DNA of 5,911 nucleotides from an uncultured Clostridium sp. GTDB taxonomy: Bacteria; Bacillota_A; Clostridia; TANB77; CAG-508. Below the pieces are notes generated by a model that worked only from the letters and a program-made list of their open reading frames with translations, searched no databases and had not been told where the DNA came from. Positions 5,909 to 5,911 of this stretch are shown one piece after another (the first letter of the stretch is position 1; every line of letters starts with the position of its first letter). Both the position numbers and the translations under genes were made by a program. Where the stretch lies: positions 1-5,911 of the forward strand of contig CAMXLV010000102.1 of assembly GCA_947244675.1 (NCBI GenBank), read 5' to 3'.

Positions 5909-5911
5909 AAA

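Noticed and set aside
1..5911. DGR template repeat, reverse transcriptase, CRISPR array, tRNA or insertion sequence in this window
   Set aside because: Scanning by eye found no second copy of the variable region, no reverse transcriptase motifs, no regularly spaced repeats, no tRNA-like fold and no transposase.

Overview
The window is AT-rich DNA with strong Shine-Dalgarno sites, A/T-biased codons and Gram-positive-type genes. It most likely comes from a low-GC Firmicute of the gut Clostridia kind. That assignment is inferred from protein character and composition; there is no rRNA or other phylogenetic marker here.

Layout. (1) The minus strand from 427 to the left edge carries the first 142 residues of a GH30-family glycosidase (glucosylceramidase-like). 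(2) A divergent gene starts 59 bp away on the plus strand: a bifunctional class A penicillin-binding protein (487-2950, 820 residues if repaired), broken by one extra base at 1648. (3) A MepA-like MATE efflux transporter follows 33 bp downstream (2984-4316, 443 residues if repaired), also broken by one extra base, at 3575. Both genes are otherwise complete, with all expected motifs present across the two frames. (4) A bidirectional hairpin terminator at 4315-4347 separates this pair from a convergent minus-strand gene (4374-5729). That gene encodes a 451-residue surface protein with a type IV pilin-like N-terminus and a C-terminal formylglycine-generating-enzyme/C-type-lectin-like domain. (5) The last 170 bp hold its leader, a likely extended -10 promoter and possibly the terminator of another minus-strand gene.

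The most interesting signal is at the 3' end of the pilin-lectin gene. Ten of the last 41 codons end in C, and eight of these form four adjacent pairs, against one in the 60 codons just before. This is the expected footprint of adenine mutagenesis of AAC codons copied from a template repeat, so the gene is a good candidate target of a diversity-generating retroelement (DGR). No reverse transcriptase or template repeat lies in the window, so they would have to be elsewhere in the genome.

Functionally, the PBP and MATE genes look co-transcribed (wall synthesis plus drug export), but both would need a frame correction, a programmed +1 shift or a sequencing fix to give full products. The GH30 and pilin-lectin genes are separate transcription units.
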